Part shown: positions 1 through 7,029 of the stretch, piece after piece
Layout: every line of letters starts with the position of its first letter
Position numbering within the stretch: the first letter of the stretch is position 1
Source of the DNA: Alistipes sp.
GTDB taxonomy: Bacteria; Bacteroidota; Bacteroidia; Bacteroidales; Rikenellaceae
Direction: 5' to 3'
Length of the DNA: 28,738 nucleotides
Assembly (NCBI GenBank): GCA_017559615.1
Contig: JAFYRB010000040.1
Location: forward strand, 1 to 28,738
Position numbers and translations under genes: made by a program
Notes under the pieces: generated by a model
Databases searched by the model: none
Told to the model about the DNA's origin: nothing
What the model saw: the letters and a program-made list of their open reading frames with translations, nothing else

Positions 1-221
1 CGGAGCTACGTGCGCAGGCCCCACACTTTGCTGGTAGTGATGTTGTGGCGCGTGGCGAGGTGTATAACAACAATGCCCGTAGGTCCTCGGCTGGTGGTAG
101 CGACTTCTGGGAGTCGGCTATCGTGCGCCCCGATGTGGTGCTTCACGATTTGGTGAAGATTATGCGTGGCGAGGGTGAGGATGAGTTATACTATTATCAC
201 AAGATAAAGGATGCGGAGTAG
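1..221 (+). CDS. ABC transporter substrate-binding protein, C-terminal end (partial)
   Basis: Only the last 72 codons are in the window, read in the frame that starts at base 3 and ends with TAG at 219-221. The translation contains YNNNARRSSAGGSDFWESA followed by VRPDVVLHDLVKIM. This resembles the C-terminal lobe of the BtuF/FecB-type periplasmic binding proteins common in Bacteroidota, where an NDFWE-like motif and a PD-x-x-L-x-D-L helix close the protein. The stop lies 8 bases beyond the ATG of the permease gene, an 11-base overlap, so the two genes are translationally coupled parts of one importer operon. The ligand (iron siderophore, heme or cobalamin) cannot be told from this fragment. 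The start of the gene lies outside the window. Confidence 0.8.
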   Translation, partial: ELRAQAPHFAGSDVVARGEVYNNNARRSSAGGSDFWESAIVRPDVVLHDLVKIMRGEGEDELYYYHKIKDAE

Positions 222-1236
222 AACGATACATATACCAATACTCTTTGTGCTACTGGCTGTAGGATGCGTGGCGTTGGCCATTCTCGATATCCTCACAGGC
301 ACAACCTCACTACCTTTCGAGGCGGTGTGGGCAACGCTGTGTGGCGATATGGAGGATGCGACCGTTGCTACTATTGTACTTCGTATGCGCCTTCCGAAGG
401 TTGCTGTGGCCGTAGCTGCGGGCGTGGCACTCTCGGCAAGTGGACTTCAGATGCAGACTCTGTTCCGTAACCCGTTGGCGGGCCCTTATGTCTTGGGTGT
501 GAACTCTGGTGCGAGCCTCGGTGTGGCGCTCTTTACTCTGGCAACACCGCTTCTTGGCCTTGCGTCGATGCCGTGGTTGGTGTCGGTTGGCGTTACGGGT
601 GTGGCGTGGATAGGCTCGGCGCTGATACTACTCTTGGTGATGTGGCTATCGCGCAGAATTAGGAATATAAATACGATTCTTATCATCGGTATGATGCTCT
701 CGTCGGCGATATCTGCCGTTGTGGGAATCTTGCAATATGTGGGTAGCGAGGAGGCCCTTAAATCCTTCGTGGTGTGGACTATGGGTTCGGTCTCTACCGT
801 TACGGCGGAGCAACTTATGGTTCTATTGCCCGTTGTTGTGGTAGGTGCTGTGTTGGCCGTTGTAGTCGTGAAGCCTCTTAATATGCTACTTTTGGGTGAG
901 GGTTATGCCCGCACTATGGGCCTTAACGTCAAGCGCTCGCGAGCCATAATCTTCCTCTCGACAACGCTCCTTGCGGGTACTGTTACGGCCTTCTGTGGCC
1001 CTATCGGTTTTATCGGCTTGGCGATGCCCCACGTGGCACGTATAACCTTCCGCACGGCAGACCACCGCGTGCTTATGCCCGCTACGATGCTCTGGGGAGC
1101 ATTCTCGATGTTGATATGCACCTTTGTTTGCGATGTTGTGGCACGTAGTGGCGTGATGCTTCCCGTAAATACCATAACCTCGTTGTTGGGTATCCCTGTA
1201 ATTATTTATGTCGTACTCCGTAATAGCAATAGATAA
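211..1236 (+). CDS. FecCD-family ABC transporter permease
   Basis: This 341-residue, very hydrophobic protein fits the length of BtuC/FecCD/FhuB permeases, which form the inner-membrane channel for iron chelates, heme or vitamin B12. The family hallmark is visible at about residues 58-105: RLPK, then a Gly/Ala-rich helix, then GLQMQTLFRNPLAGPYVLG and NSGAS. A second hallmark, GPIGFIGLAMPHVAR, lies near residues 264-278 and is the region that contacts the ATPase. The signal-anchor-like N-terminal helix starts right after the ATG at 211, which overlaps the upstream binding-protein gene by 11 bases. Its stop overlaps the ATPase start by one base (TAATG). The three genes therefore form one importer, but the substrate is undetermined because no TonB receptor or biosynthetic neighbour is in view. 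Confidence 0.93.
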   Translation: MRSRTIHIPILFVLLAVGCVALAILDILTGTTSLPFEAVWATLCGDMEDATVATIVLRMRLPKVAVAVAAGVALSASGLQMQTLFRNPLAGPYVLGVNSGASLGVALFTLATPLLGLASMPWLVSVGVTGVAWIGSALILLLVMWLSRRIRNINTILIIGMMLSSAISAVVGILQYVGSEEALKSFVVWTMGSVSTVTAEQLMVLLPVVVVGAVLAVVVVKPLNMLLLGEGYARTMGLNVKRSRAIIFLSTTLLAGTVTAFCGPIGFIGLAMPHVARITFRTADHRVLMPATMLWGAFSMLICTFVCDVVARSGVMLPVNTITSLLGIPVIIYVVLRNSNR

Positions 1237-1994
1237 TGATTGAGCTTAAGGATATAACCCTTGCCTTTGGGGCGCGAAAGCTTATGGAGGGTGCTTCGGC
1301 ACGCTTCAAGGCGGGAAGTATGGTGGCGCTCCTGGGACGTAACGGAACGGGAAAGTCTACGCTGTTGCGCGCTATGGCCTCGTTGGGTGTTGTGCAGAGT
1401 GGCGAGATTATTATCGGCGGCAAACGCCTTGGGGAGCTCTCGGCACGCGACTTGGCACGTAGGATAGCCTTCGTAAATACCGAGAGGGTGAGCGTTGAGG
1501 CACTCTCGGTTCACGACCTTGTGGCTATTGGCCGCTCGCCTTATACCGACTGGATGGGACGTCTCACGAAGCACGATGAGGAGATTATAGAGCGTAGCAT
1601 CGCTGTTGCGGGTGTGGAGCATCTTGCCACAAGAAATGTCGATACACTCTCGGATGGTGAGGCGCAGAGGGTGATGATTGCCCGAGCCTTGGCACAGCAG
1701 ACCGACGTGATACTTCTCGACGAGCCTACGTCGTTCCTCGACCTTCCAAACCGCTATGAACTCTGTCTGTTGCTTCAGCGCTTGGCGCACGACGAGGGGA
1801 AGTGTGTGATATTCTCGACACACGAACTCGACATAGCCCTCTCGCTCTCGGATAGCATAGCCCTCGTTGATACTCCGCGTTTGGTGCATCGTCCTACCTC
1901 GGAGATGATTGCCTCGGGCGATATAGAGCGTCTTTTCGATAGCCAGCATATCTCGTTTGACGCCACTACGCACTCCATTCGCCTGCATAGGTAG
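1236..1994 (+). CDS. ABC transporter ATP-binding protein, FecE/BtuD type
   Basis: This 252-residue ATPase powers the upstream FecCD permease. Walker A is GRNGTGKST (residues 34-42), the signature is LSDGEAQR (138-145, with Asp in place of the usual second Gly), Walker B is VILLDEP (158-164) and the switch His sits in STHELD (194-199). The region that normally holds the Q-loop glutamine reads AFVNTERV (78-85), so a canonical VPQ is absent. I recall a similar VxTER sequence in other Bacteroidota iron-chelate ATPases, so this may be a lineage trait rather than a defect. The start ATG overlaps the permease stop by one base. No clear terminator follows, and the next promoter is that of tRNA-Glu at 2034. 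Confidence 0.93.
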   Translation: MIELKDITLAFGARKLMEGASARFKAGSMVALLGRNGTGKSTLLRAMASLGVVQSGEIIIGGKRLGELSARDLARRIAFVNTERVSVEALSVHDLVAIGRSPYTDWMGRLTKHDEEIIERSIAVAGVEHLATRNVDTLSDGEAQRVMIARALAQQTDVILLDEPTSFLDLPNRYELCLLLQRLAHDEGKCVIFSTHELDIALSLSDSIALVDTPRLVHRPTSEMIASGDIERLFDSQHISFDATTHSIRLHR

Positions 1995-2033
1995 GGGTGT
2001 AGTCGGTAAAAAATGAAAAATTTGAATAAATGT

Positions 2034-2064
2034 TTTGCAGATAGAAAAATTTTGCGTACCTTCG
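2034..2064 (+). promoter_or_regulatory. Bacteroidota-type promoter for tRNA-Glu
   Basis: A TTTG -33 element at 2034-2037 and TACCTTCG (consensus TAnnTTTG, one mismatch) at 2057-2064 are separated by 19 bp. The -7 box has almost the same sequence as those in front of tRNA-Asn and tRNA-Val in this window. Transcription should start near 2070, leaving a short leader before the tRNA at 2106. No other good promoter is seen before rpsT, so this one may also serve rpsT. Confidence 0.75.
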
Positions 2065-2105
2065 CACCGCTAAATTGCTTACTTACAAAGTGGCATTAGT
2101 GGTAA

Positions 2106-2177
2106 GGTCCGTTCGTCTATCGGTTAGGACACAAGATTTTCATTCTTGAAAGACGAGTTCGACTCTCGTACGGACTA
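2106..2177 (+). tRNA. tRNA-Glu (anticodon UUC)
   Basis: A full cloverleaf of 72 nt can be drawn. The acceptor stem GGTCCGT pairs with ACGGACT, with a G-U first pair. The anticodon stem CAAGA/TCTTG encloses the loop TTTTCAT with anticodon TTC, and the T arm contains GTTCGAC. The discriminator base is A2177. The CCA end is not encoded (CAC follows), so it must be added after transcription. Confidence 0.95.
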
Positions 2178-2184
2178 CACTTGG

Positions 2185-2208
2185 CGCGTTGCACTTCGGT
2201 GCGGTGCG
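2185..2208 (+). terminator. UUCG-capped hairpin 3' of tRNA-Glu (trailer or weak terminator)
   Basis: CGCGTTGCAC (2185-2194) pairs along ten positions, three of them G-U, with GTGCGGTGCG (2199-2208) around a TTCG tetraloop. A run of T residues (2224-2229) follows only after a further 15 nt, so it is not a classical intrinsic terminator. It could mark the tRNA 3' processing boundary or act as a partial attenuator between tRNA-Glu and rpsT. Confidence 0.5.
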
Positions 2209-2231
2209 TGCGGTTTAAGACTATTTTTTAG

Positions 2232-2333
2232 GAGCGGGCGCAAGCCTATCCGAACGCGGCTACGGCCGTTGATGATGCCCCCGACAAGGCAACCTCTGGT
2301 GAAGAGTCGGAAAAGAAGAAACATAAAAAGTAA
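2232..2333 (+). pseudogene. Possible remnant reading frame between tRNA-Glu and rpsT
   Basis: Between an in-frame TAG at 2229 and TAA at 2331 is an open stretch of 33 codons with no ATG, GTG or TTG start. It ends in an acidic segment (AVDDAPDKATSGEESE) followed by the basic tail KKKHKK, which looks like the C-terminal tail of a real protein. It may be the remains of a lost gene or simply chance composition. I do not recognise a family. Confidence 0.25.
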
Positions 2334-2356
2334 AAAATAAAACAATTTTTAAAGCT

Positions 2357-2608
2357 ATGGCAAATCACAAGTCATCAAAGAAGAGAATTCGTCAGACCGT
2401 AACTAAGCGCGCACACAACCGTCTTTACCACAAGACTGCACGTAACGCTGTAAAGGCTTTGCGTAACACAACTGAGCGCAGCGCAGCAGAGGCATTGCTT
2501 CCAAAGGTAAGCGCAATGTTGGATAAGCTTGCTAAGACAAACATTATCCACAAGAACAAGGCTGCTAACCTTAAGAGCTCACTTGCTTTGCACGTTAACG
2601 CATTGTAA
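2357..2608 (+). CDS. rpsT: 30S ribosomal protein S20
   Basis: This 83-residue, strongly basic protein begins [18 protein letters not shown] and contains [16 protein letters not shown] and [16 protein letters not shown]. These are hallmarks of bacterial S20, a primary 16S rRNA binding protein of the small subunit body. Length and start match the family. The ATG at 2357 is preceded by an A/T-rich leader without Shine-Dalgarno sequence, as usual in Bacteroidota. It lies about 180 bp downstream of tRNA-Glu on the same strand with no clear promoter between, so read-through transcription from the tRNA promoter is possible. A strong terminator follows 19 bases after the stop. Confidence 0.98.
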   Translation: MANHKSSKKRIRQTVTKRAHNRLYHKTARNAVKALRNTTERSAAEALLPKVSAMLDKLAKTNIIHKNKAANLKSSLALHVNAL

Positions 2609-2627
2609 TTGCTGGTTACTGACCAAC

Positions 2628-2668
2628 AAAAGGGGGGGGGATGAATAATGATTCCTCCCCTTTTTTTT
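2628..2668 (+). terminator. Rho-independent terminator after rpsT, with a G9 tract
   Basis: AAAAGGGG at the start of the element pairs with CCCCTTTT at 2657-2664, and the 3' arm runs into eight T residues (2661-2668). The 5' arm contains nine consecutive G residues (2632-2640), more than the four C residues on the other side can pair with, so several registers of pairing are possible. Confidence 0.85.
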
Positions 2669-2674
2669 GTTGTT

Positions 2675-2950
2675 ATAACGGCACATCTACTGCCGCTAAC
2701 AAAATATCTCGACAATGAGCAGTACGTTAAGTACAGCCCATCGTCTCGAATTTTGCCGAGCGTTGTATCTGCACCATTCTAACAACAAAAACATCGGGAT
2801 ATAACGGCACATCTACTGCCGCTAACGAATTATCTCGACAATGAGCAGTACGTTAAGTACAGCCCATCGCCTCAAAATTCGCCGAGCGTTGTATCTGTAC
2901 CATTCTAACAACAAAAATATCGGGATATAACGGCGCATTTACTGCCGCAG
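2675..2950. repeat. 126-bp intergenic tandem repeat, two full copies plus a truncated third
   Basis: Unit 1 (2675-2800) and unit 2 (2801-2926) are both exactly 126 bp and differ at about eight positions (roughly 94% identity). A third copy begins at 2927 (ATAACGGCGCATTTACTGCCGC) and diverges after about 22 bp. Each unit opens with CGGCA and TGCCG arms that can form a small hairpin and also carries GTACGTTAAGTAC, another small inverted repeat. Each full unit contains a 29-codon ATG-to-TAA frame (2715-2804 and 2841-2930) whose stop lies in the next copy. I do not recognise the repeat. The stretch lies between the convergent rpsT and rny terminators, so it is outside any assigned gene. Confidence 0.9.
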
Positions 2951-3027
2951 TAATAGGTGGTAGGGGAGGCACGCGTGGAGTGAGGCGTGTGTTAGGGCAG
3001 TGGTAGGCTTAGGTGTCACACGTAAAA

Positions 3028-3062
3028 TAAAAAAGGGCGTTCCATCGCGGAACACCCTTTTC
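3028..3062 (-). terminator. Terminator of rny
   Basis: Read on the minus strand, GGGTGTTCC pairs with GGAACGCCC around CGCGAT and is followed by TTTTTT. The plus strand also ends in CCCTTTT, so the element could terminate in both directions. It lies 20 bases past the rny stop codon. Confidence 0.85.
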
Positions 3063-3081
3063 GTTTATATGTGGCCTTCGA

Positions 3082-4611
3082 CTACTTCGCGTATGACACC
3101 GAACGTGTCTCACGAATAACGGTAATCTTAACCTGTCCAGGATAGGTCATCTCATCCTGAATCTTCTTTGCAATGTCGTGTGACAATGCCTCCGACTCCT
3201 GGTCTGAGAGCTTGTCTGCACCTACGATAACGCGAAGCTCACGGCCCGCCTGAATAGCGTAGGTCTTAACAACGCCAGGGTATGAGAGTGCGATGCCCTC
3301 CATCTCCTTAAGACGCTTGATGTACGACTCAACAACCTCGCGACGTGCGCCAGGACGTGCGCCCGAGATAGCGTCACAAACCTGAATGATAGGTGCGATA
3401 AGCGATGTCATCTCCACCTCATCGTGGTGGGCACCAATAGCGTTGCATACATCTGGCTTCTCCTTATACTTCTCCGCCAGCTTCATACCGATAATTGCGT
3501 GTGGCAACTCTGGCTCATCATCAGGCACCTTACCAATATCGTGCAAAAGACCTGCGCGGCGTGCTGCCTTAGGGTTAAGACCAAGCTCTGCGGCCATAAT
3601 ACCTGCGAGGTTTGCGGTCTCACGAGCGTGCTGCAAGAGGTTCTGACCATACGACGAGCGGTACTTCATCTTACCGATAAGACGGATAAGCTCTGGGTGT
3701 AGGCCGTGGATACCAAGGTCGATAGTAGTGCGCTTACCAACCTCGATAATCTCCTCCTCAATCTGCTTCTTAACCTTTGCAACCACCTCCTCGATACGTG
3801 CTGGGTGGATACGTCCATCGGTAACGAGCTGGTGCAACGCAAGGCGTGCAATCTCACGACGGACAGGGTCGAAGCCCGAGAGGATGATAGCCTCAGGGGT
3901 ATCGTCAACGATAATCTCGATACCTGTTGCTGCCTCCAAGGCGCGGATGTTACGGCCCTCGCGACCGATGATACGGCCCTTAACCTCATCCGACTCGATA
4001 TTAAATACCGTAACGGCATTCTCGATAGCGGTCTCGGTTGCTACGCGCTGGATAGATGCTACTACGATGCGCTTTGCCTCCTTTGTTGCCGAGAGCTTTG
4101 CCTCCTCGATAGTCTCTGCTACGAATGCTGCGGCATCGGCCTTAGCCTCGCTCTTCATATTCTCGATAAGCACGTTCTTCGCCTCCTCCGAGCTCATACC
4201 AGATATCTGCTCGAGGCGCTCATTCTGCTCGCGAATCAATGCTGCAAGCTCCTCCTTGCGAATCTCCAAGCCCTGAAGCTGTGCCTCAAGCTGCTCACGG
4301 CGCTTGTCGCACTCGGCCATACGGCGCTCCAACTCACGCTCCTTGTTCTGCAACGAAGCCTCAAGCTGCTTTGCTCGCTGCTCGCTCTGCTGTAGGCGCT
4401 GGTTACGCTCATTCACCTGGCGATCGTGGTCGCTCTTAAGCTGGATGAACTTCTCCTTGGCCTGCAACATCTTCTCCTTCTTTATCATTTCGCCGTCTGT
4501 CTCAGCCTTGTGGACAATAGCCTTGGCACGTGTGTGCGCTCCGAAGAATGCCAACACGCCGCCCACTACAGCACCGACAACCACGCCGACGATTATCCAA
4601 ATAGATTCCAT
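3082..4611 (-). CDS. rny: Ribonuclease Y
   Basis: The 509-residue protein has the full RNase Y layout: an N-terminal membrane helix (about residues 5-24), a long charged coiled coil (about 26-150), a KH RNA-binding domain with [12 protein letters not shown] (212-223), and an HD domain with [13 protein letters not shown] (354-366) and [10 protein letters not shown] (391-400). The HD residues bind the catalytic metals. RNase Y is a membrane-tethered endoribonuclease that starts mRNA decay. Length and domain order are normal for the family. It is the last gene of the coiled-coil/zapA/6S RNA block, lying 72 bases past the RNA gene. I see no convincing promoter immediately upstream, so it may be transcribed partly by read-through. 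Confidence 0.97.
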   Translation of the reverse strand: MESIWIIVGVVVGAVVGGVLAFFGAHTRAKAIVHKAETDGEMIKKEKMLQAKEKFIQLKSDHDRQVNERNQRLQQSEQRAKQLEASLQNKERELERRMAECDKRREQLEAQLQGLEIRKEELAALIREQNERLEQISGMSSEEAKNVLIENMKSEAKADAAAFVAETIEEAKLSATKEAKRIVVASIQRVATETAIENAVTVFNIESDEVKGRIIGREGRNIRALEAATGIEIIVDDTPEAIILSGFDPVRREIARLALHQLVTDGRIHPARIEEVVAKVKKQIEEEIIEVGKRTTIDLGIHGLHPELIRLIGKMKYRSSYGQNLLQHARETANLAGIMAAELGLNPKAARRAGLLHDIGKVPDDEPELPHAIIGMKLAEKYKEKPDVCNAIGAHHDEVEMTSLIAPIIQVCDAISGARPGARREVVESYIKRLKEMEGIALSYPGVVKTYAIQAGRELRVIVGADKLSDQESEALSHDIAKKIQDEMTYPGQVKITVIRETRSVSYAK

Positions 4612-4683
4612 AGTCTAAAAACGGGTGTTATAATGTTGTTTATTAAAGGTTTAAATAGTTTTAAGTTTCACAAAACAAAAAAA

Positions 4684-4881
4684 TCCCGCATCAATTCCTT
4701 AAACGTTTGACGAATCCGCAGATAAGTCATAGGTGGGGCTCCGAGGTTCGCAACAGTCCACTGGTGGAGCGTATCCACACCCTGAGGGGTTGAGGCCTTG
4801 TTTTGAAACAGTTGCTCGAGAGTTGTCCCAATGTTATATAATTTGTACAGTTCGCAAATCTAATAAGGAATCTATGCGGGA
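4684..4881 (-). ncRNA. ssrS: Probable 6S RNA
   Basis: The bases 4684-4701 and 4864-4881 are complementary over 18 positions with one 2-nt mismatch, giving a closing stem for an RNA of about 198 nt. Inside it a second paired block joins TTTGCGAA to TTCGTCAAA with one bulge. Further in, CTCTCGAGCAAC can pair with GTTGC plus CTCGGAG, leaving large open regions between. A long imperfect hairpin with an open centre is the shape of 6S RNA, which binds the housekeeping RNA polymerase and dampens transcription in slow growth. The minus strand is favoured because a run of seven T residues follows the closing stem there, and zapA and rny lie on that strand. 6S RNA beside zapA is also the arrangement in Escherichia coli. 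The promoter is not clear. The assignment rests on structure and position, not on a covariance search. Confidence 0.72.
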
Positions 4882-4972
4882 AGATTGTATCTAAAGAACG
4901 TCACTTGCTACATCTTTGGCAAATATCAAGCCACAGCGCACTTATTTTATATAGTGCCTTTTGGGCGATATC

Positions 4973-5263
4973 TTACTCCTTGATGTAGTTCTGTATGCGT
5001 TGTTCGAGTTTCTCGAGTTCAACAATATCTTGGTCACCAAGTGAACTTGTGTGTTCGGCATTTAGGGCAAGAATCGAAAAGAGCAACGCCGCCATTGCCA
5101 CGCGGTCCTGGGCGTCAATCTTCGGGATACGTGTGTACTCCGAGATCTTCTCGTTCAGGCGCTTCGCGGCAACACGATATAACTCCTCCTTCGACGCATC
5201 GATGGTCATAGGGTAGTTACGTCCTGCTATCGATATATTTACCTTTACCTTCGCCTCCGACAT
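4973..5263 (-). CDS. zapA: Cell division protein ZapA
   Basis: The 96-residue protein begins with a beta-rich segment (KVNISIAGRNYPMTIDASKEE), followed by a helix with YRVAAKRLNEKISEYTR and a long C-terminal helix ending in ELEKLEQRIQNYIKE. This is the ZapA pattern: a small head domain and a coiled-coil stalk that dimerises and cross-links FtsZ filaments at the division site. Length is normal. It lies 60 bases downstream of a coiled-coil gene, with a small hairpin in the gap, and just upstream of the 6S RNA. Both protein genes probably share the promoter at 5667-5698. Confidence 0.93.
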   Translation of the reverse strand: MSEAKVKVNISIAGRNYPMTIDASKEELYRVAAKRLNEKISEYTRIPKIDAQDRVAMAALLFSILALNAEHTSSLGDQDIVELEKLEQRIQNYIKE

Positions 5264-5300
5264 CTTGGTAAGTTTTACGTTTCGTTTATTCTTGCCATCA

Positions 5301-5315
5301 GGCTACGCCGTAGCC
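5301..5315 (-). other. Small intercistronic hairpin upstream of zapA
   Basis: GGCTAC and GTAGCC flank a 3-nt loop in the 60-base gap between the coiled-coil gene and zapA. It has no T tract and so is not a terminator. It could stabilise mRNA ends or tune zapA translation. Confidence 0.4.
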
Positions 5316-5323
5316 CGTTGTTA

Positions 5324-5626
5324 TTACCTCTCCTCCTGGTGTTTTAGCGCAGCTATGCAGCGGTCTACTTCCCGCAGTAGATTGTTTATACGCTGCTTTG
5401 CACGCTCCACATCGCCTCCCGTGGCACCTGTCATAGCTTGTGAAAGATCTGCGCTCTTAAGCTGCGAGTCCAACTCGCGCACCCTCTCCTCGAGACGGCG
5501 CTTGTCGCGCTGTAGTTTGTCGCGTTCTAACGTAAGCTCACGGCACACCTCCGAGATGCGCTGGTGGTCGGCAATGAGTCGCTCCACCTCGCTCGTTAGA
5601 CGCTTTACTATATCCTTCTCCGCCAT
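5324..5626 (-). CDS. Small coiled-coil protein upstream of zapA
   Basis: This 100-residue protein has no signal peptide or membrane helix. Residues 5-58 form a continuous charged coiled coil (for example ERDKLQRDKRRLEERVRELD), a short Gly/Thr/Ala linker follows (about 65-72), and residues 73-96 form an amphipathic helix (VERAKQRINNLLREVDRCIAAL). I do not recognise a named family. Its size, coiled-coil nature and place directly before zapA suggest a partner of ZapA, similar in idea to ZapB of gammaproteobacteria, but that is inference. It is the first gene after a near-perfect promoter (5667-5698), with zapA 60 bases downstream. Confidence 0.85.
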   Translation of the reverse strand: MAEKDIVKRLTSEVERLIADHQRISEVCRELTLERDKLQRDKRRLEERVRELDSQLKSADLSQAMTGATGGDVERAKQRINNLLREVDRCIAALKHQEER

Positions 5627-5666
5627 ACGTTCTAACCTTTGGGGTTGATGTTTCGGTTTTGTTGGT

Positions 5667-5698
5667 CAAAGATAAGAAAAAAAATCAACTTTTCCAAA
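5667..5698 (-). promoter_or_regulatory. Promoter of the coiled-coil/zapA operon
   Basis: On the minus strand, TTTG (5698-5695) and TATCTTTG (5674-5667, a perfect TAnnTTTG) are 20 bp apart, matching the Bacteroidota consensus. Transcription would start about 5-7 bases on, some 35 bases before the ATG at 5626. Confidence 0.85.
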
Positions 5699-5722
5699 AA
5701 AATGAGCAAATAAGTCGCCTTC

Positions 5723-7027
5723 TTATCTTGTTACCTCGGCATACAAATCGTAATCCTCCGCGTCGGTAACCACAACGTCGTAGTAGTGGCCACGAAGCAG
5801 ACGACGCCCCTTGCTGTCGATGATAAGCTCCTGGTCTACCTCCGGAGAGTCATACTCCGAGCGTCCGATGTAGAACTCACCCTCCTTGCGGTCGATAATC
5901 GTACGCATTGTTGTGCCGATACGCTTGGCGTTGTTCTCCAGCGAGATACGCTCCTGAATGCGCATAATCTCCTCCACGCGCTGCTGCTTAACCTCGTCGG
6001 CAACATCATCCTTGAGGCGTGTTGCAGAGTAGGTACCCTCCTCCTCGGAGTAGGCAAAGACTCCCAAGCGGTCGAACTTCGTAGCACGGACAAAGGCCTT
6101 CAACTCCTCGAAGTCCTGCTCCGTCTCGCCAGGGTAGCCCACCAACAATGTAGTGCGGAGTGCAATGTCGGGGATAGCCTTGCGGAGCTTCGCGATAAGT
6201 GCCTCGGCCTCGGCCTTCGTATGGCGACGCTTCATTGCCGCAAGCTGGTTATCCGAGATGTGCTGGAAAGGAATGTCGAGGTAGTTGCAAATCTTTGGCT
6301 CGCGCGCCATAACCTCGATAACCTCATCCGGGAAGTCGGTAGGGTAGGCATAGTGGAGGCGAATCCACTCAATCTTCTTAATCTGGCAGAGACGCTCGAG
6401 AAGTTCGGCCAACTTACGCTTACCGTAGATATCCACGCCATAGTAGGTAGTATCCTGTGCTATGACCATCAACTCTCTCACACCCTTCTCGGCCAAAGCC
6501 TCGGCCTCGGCGATAAGAGCCTCCATAGGCACCGAGGTGTGGCGACCACGGATGAGAGGTATGGCGCAGTAGCCACACATCCAGTTGCAACCCTCCGAGA
6601 TTTTGAGGTAGGCGTAGTGCGATGGTGTCGAGAGCTCACGCTTGGTCTCGTTCTCCTTCTGGTACTTCGCACCGAGACGCTCGACGATACCCGCCCAGTC
6701 GTTAACGCCGAAAAAATCATCGACCTCTGGGAGTTCGGGGCGTAGCTCATCGGCATAGCGCTGCGAGAGGCAGCCGACGACGAAAAGCTCCTCGATTTTA
6801 CCCTGCTCCTTGAGCTGTGCGGCACGAAGGATGGTGTCTATCGACTCCTGCTTCGCATCGCCAATGAAGCCACAGGTGTTGATAACCACAACATCGGCAT
6901 CCGTGCGGTCGCTATCGAAAACAACCTTGTAGTCCATCGCTGCAAGTTGTGCTGCAAGATGCTCCGAGTCGACAGTATTCTTCGAGCATCCGAGGGTTAT
7001 GATATTGATTTTCTTTGCCATAGCCAT
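5723..7027 (-). CDS. rimO: Ribosomal protein S12 methylthiotransferase RimO
   Basis: The 434-residue protein is a radical SAM methylthiotransferase that adds a methylthio group to a conserved Asp of ribosomal protein S12. The N-terminal domain holds three cluster cysteines (C14 in TLGCSKN, C52 in NTCGF, C86 in VGCLSQR). The radical SAM motif is CNWMCGYC (C147, C151, C154). The GVNDW segment and the C-terminal TRAM-like region (IIDRKEGEFYIGRSEYDSPE onward) separate RimO from the tRNA enzyme MiaB. Length is typical. The start could be the first ATG or Met3 (MAKKINII), six bases later. It is the last gene of a six-gene operon, two bases after the ftsY stop. Confidence 0.95.
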   Translation of the reverse strand: MAMAKKINIITLGCSKNTVDSEHLAAQLAAMDYKVVFDSDRTDADVVVINTCGFIGDAKQESIDTILRAAQLKEQGKIEELFVVGCLSQRYADELRPELPEVDDFFGVNDWAGIVERLGAKYQKENETKRELSTPSHYAYLKISEGCNWMCGYCAIPLIRGRHTSVPMEALIAEAEALAEKGVRELMVIAQDTTYYGVDIYGKRKLAELLERLCQIKKIEWIRLHYAYPTDFPDEVIEVMAREPKICNYLDIPFQHISDNQLAAMKRRHTKAEAEALIAKLRKAIPDIALRTTLLVGYPGETEQDFEELKAFVRATKFDRLGVFAYSEEEGTYSATRLKDDVADEVKQQRVEEIMRIQERISLENNAKRIGTTMRTIIDRKEGEFYIGRSEYDSPEVDQELIIDSKGRRLLRGHYYDVVVTDAEDYDLYAEVTR

Positions 7028-7029
7028 AA

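Noticed and set aside
2146..2340. A 64-codon frame beginning inside tRNA-Glu
   Set aside because: It overlaps the tRNA and the trailer hairpin, and its composition is not protein-like.
4939..4963. An A/T-looped hairpin just after zapA (GCACT/AGTGC)
   Set aside because: Only five base pairs and no T run on the minus strand. On the plus strand it would have nothing to terminate.
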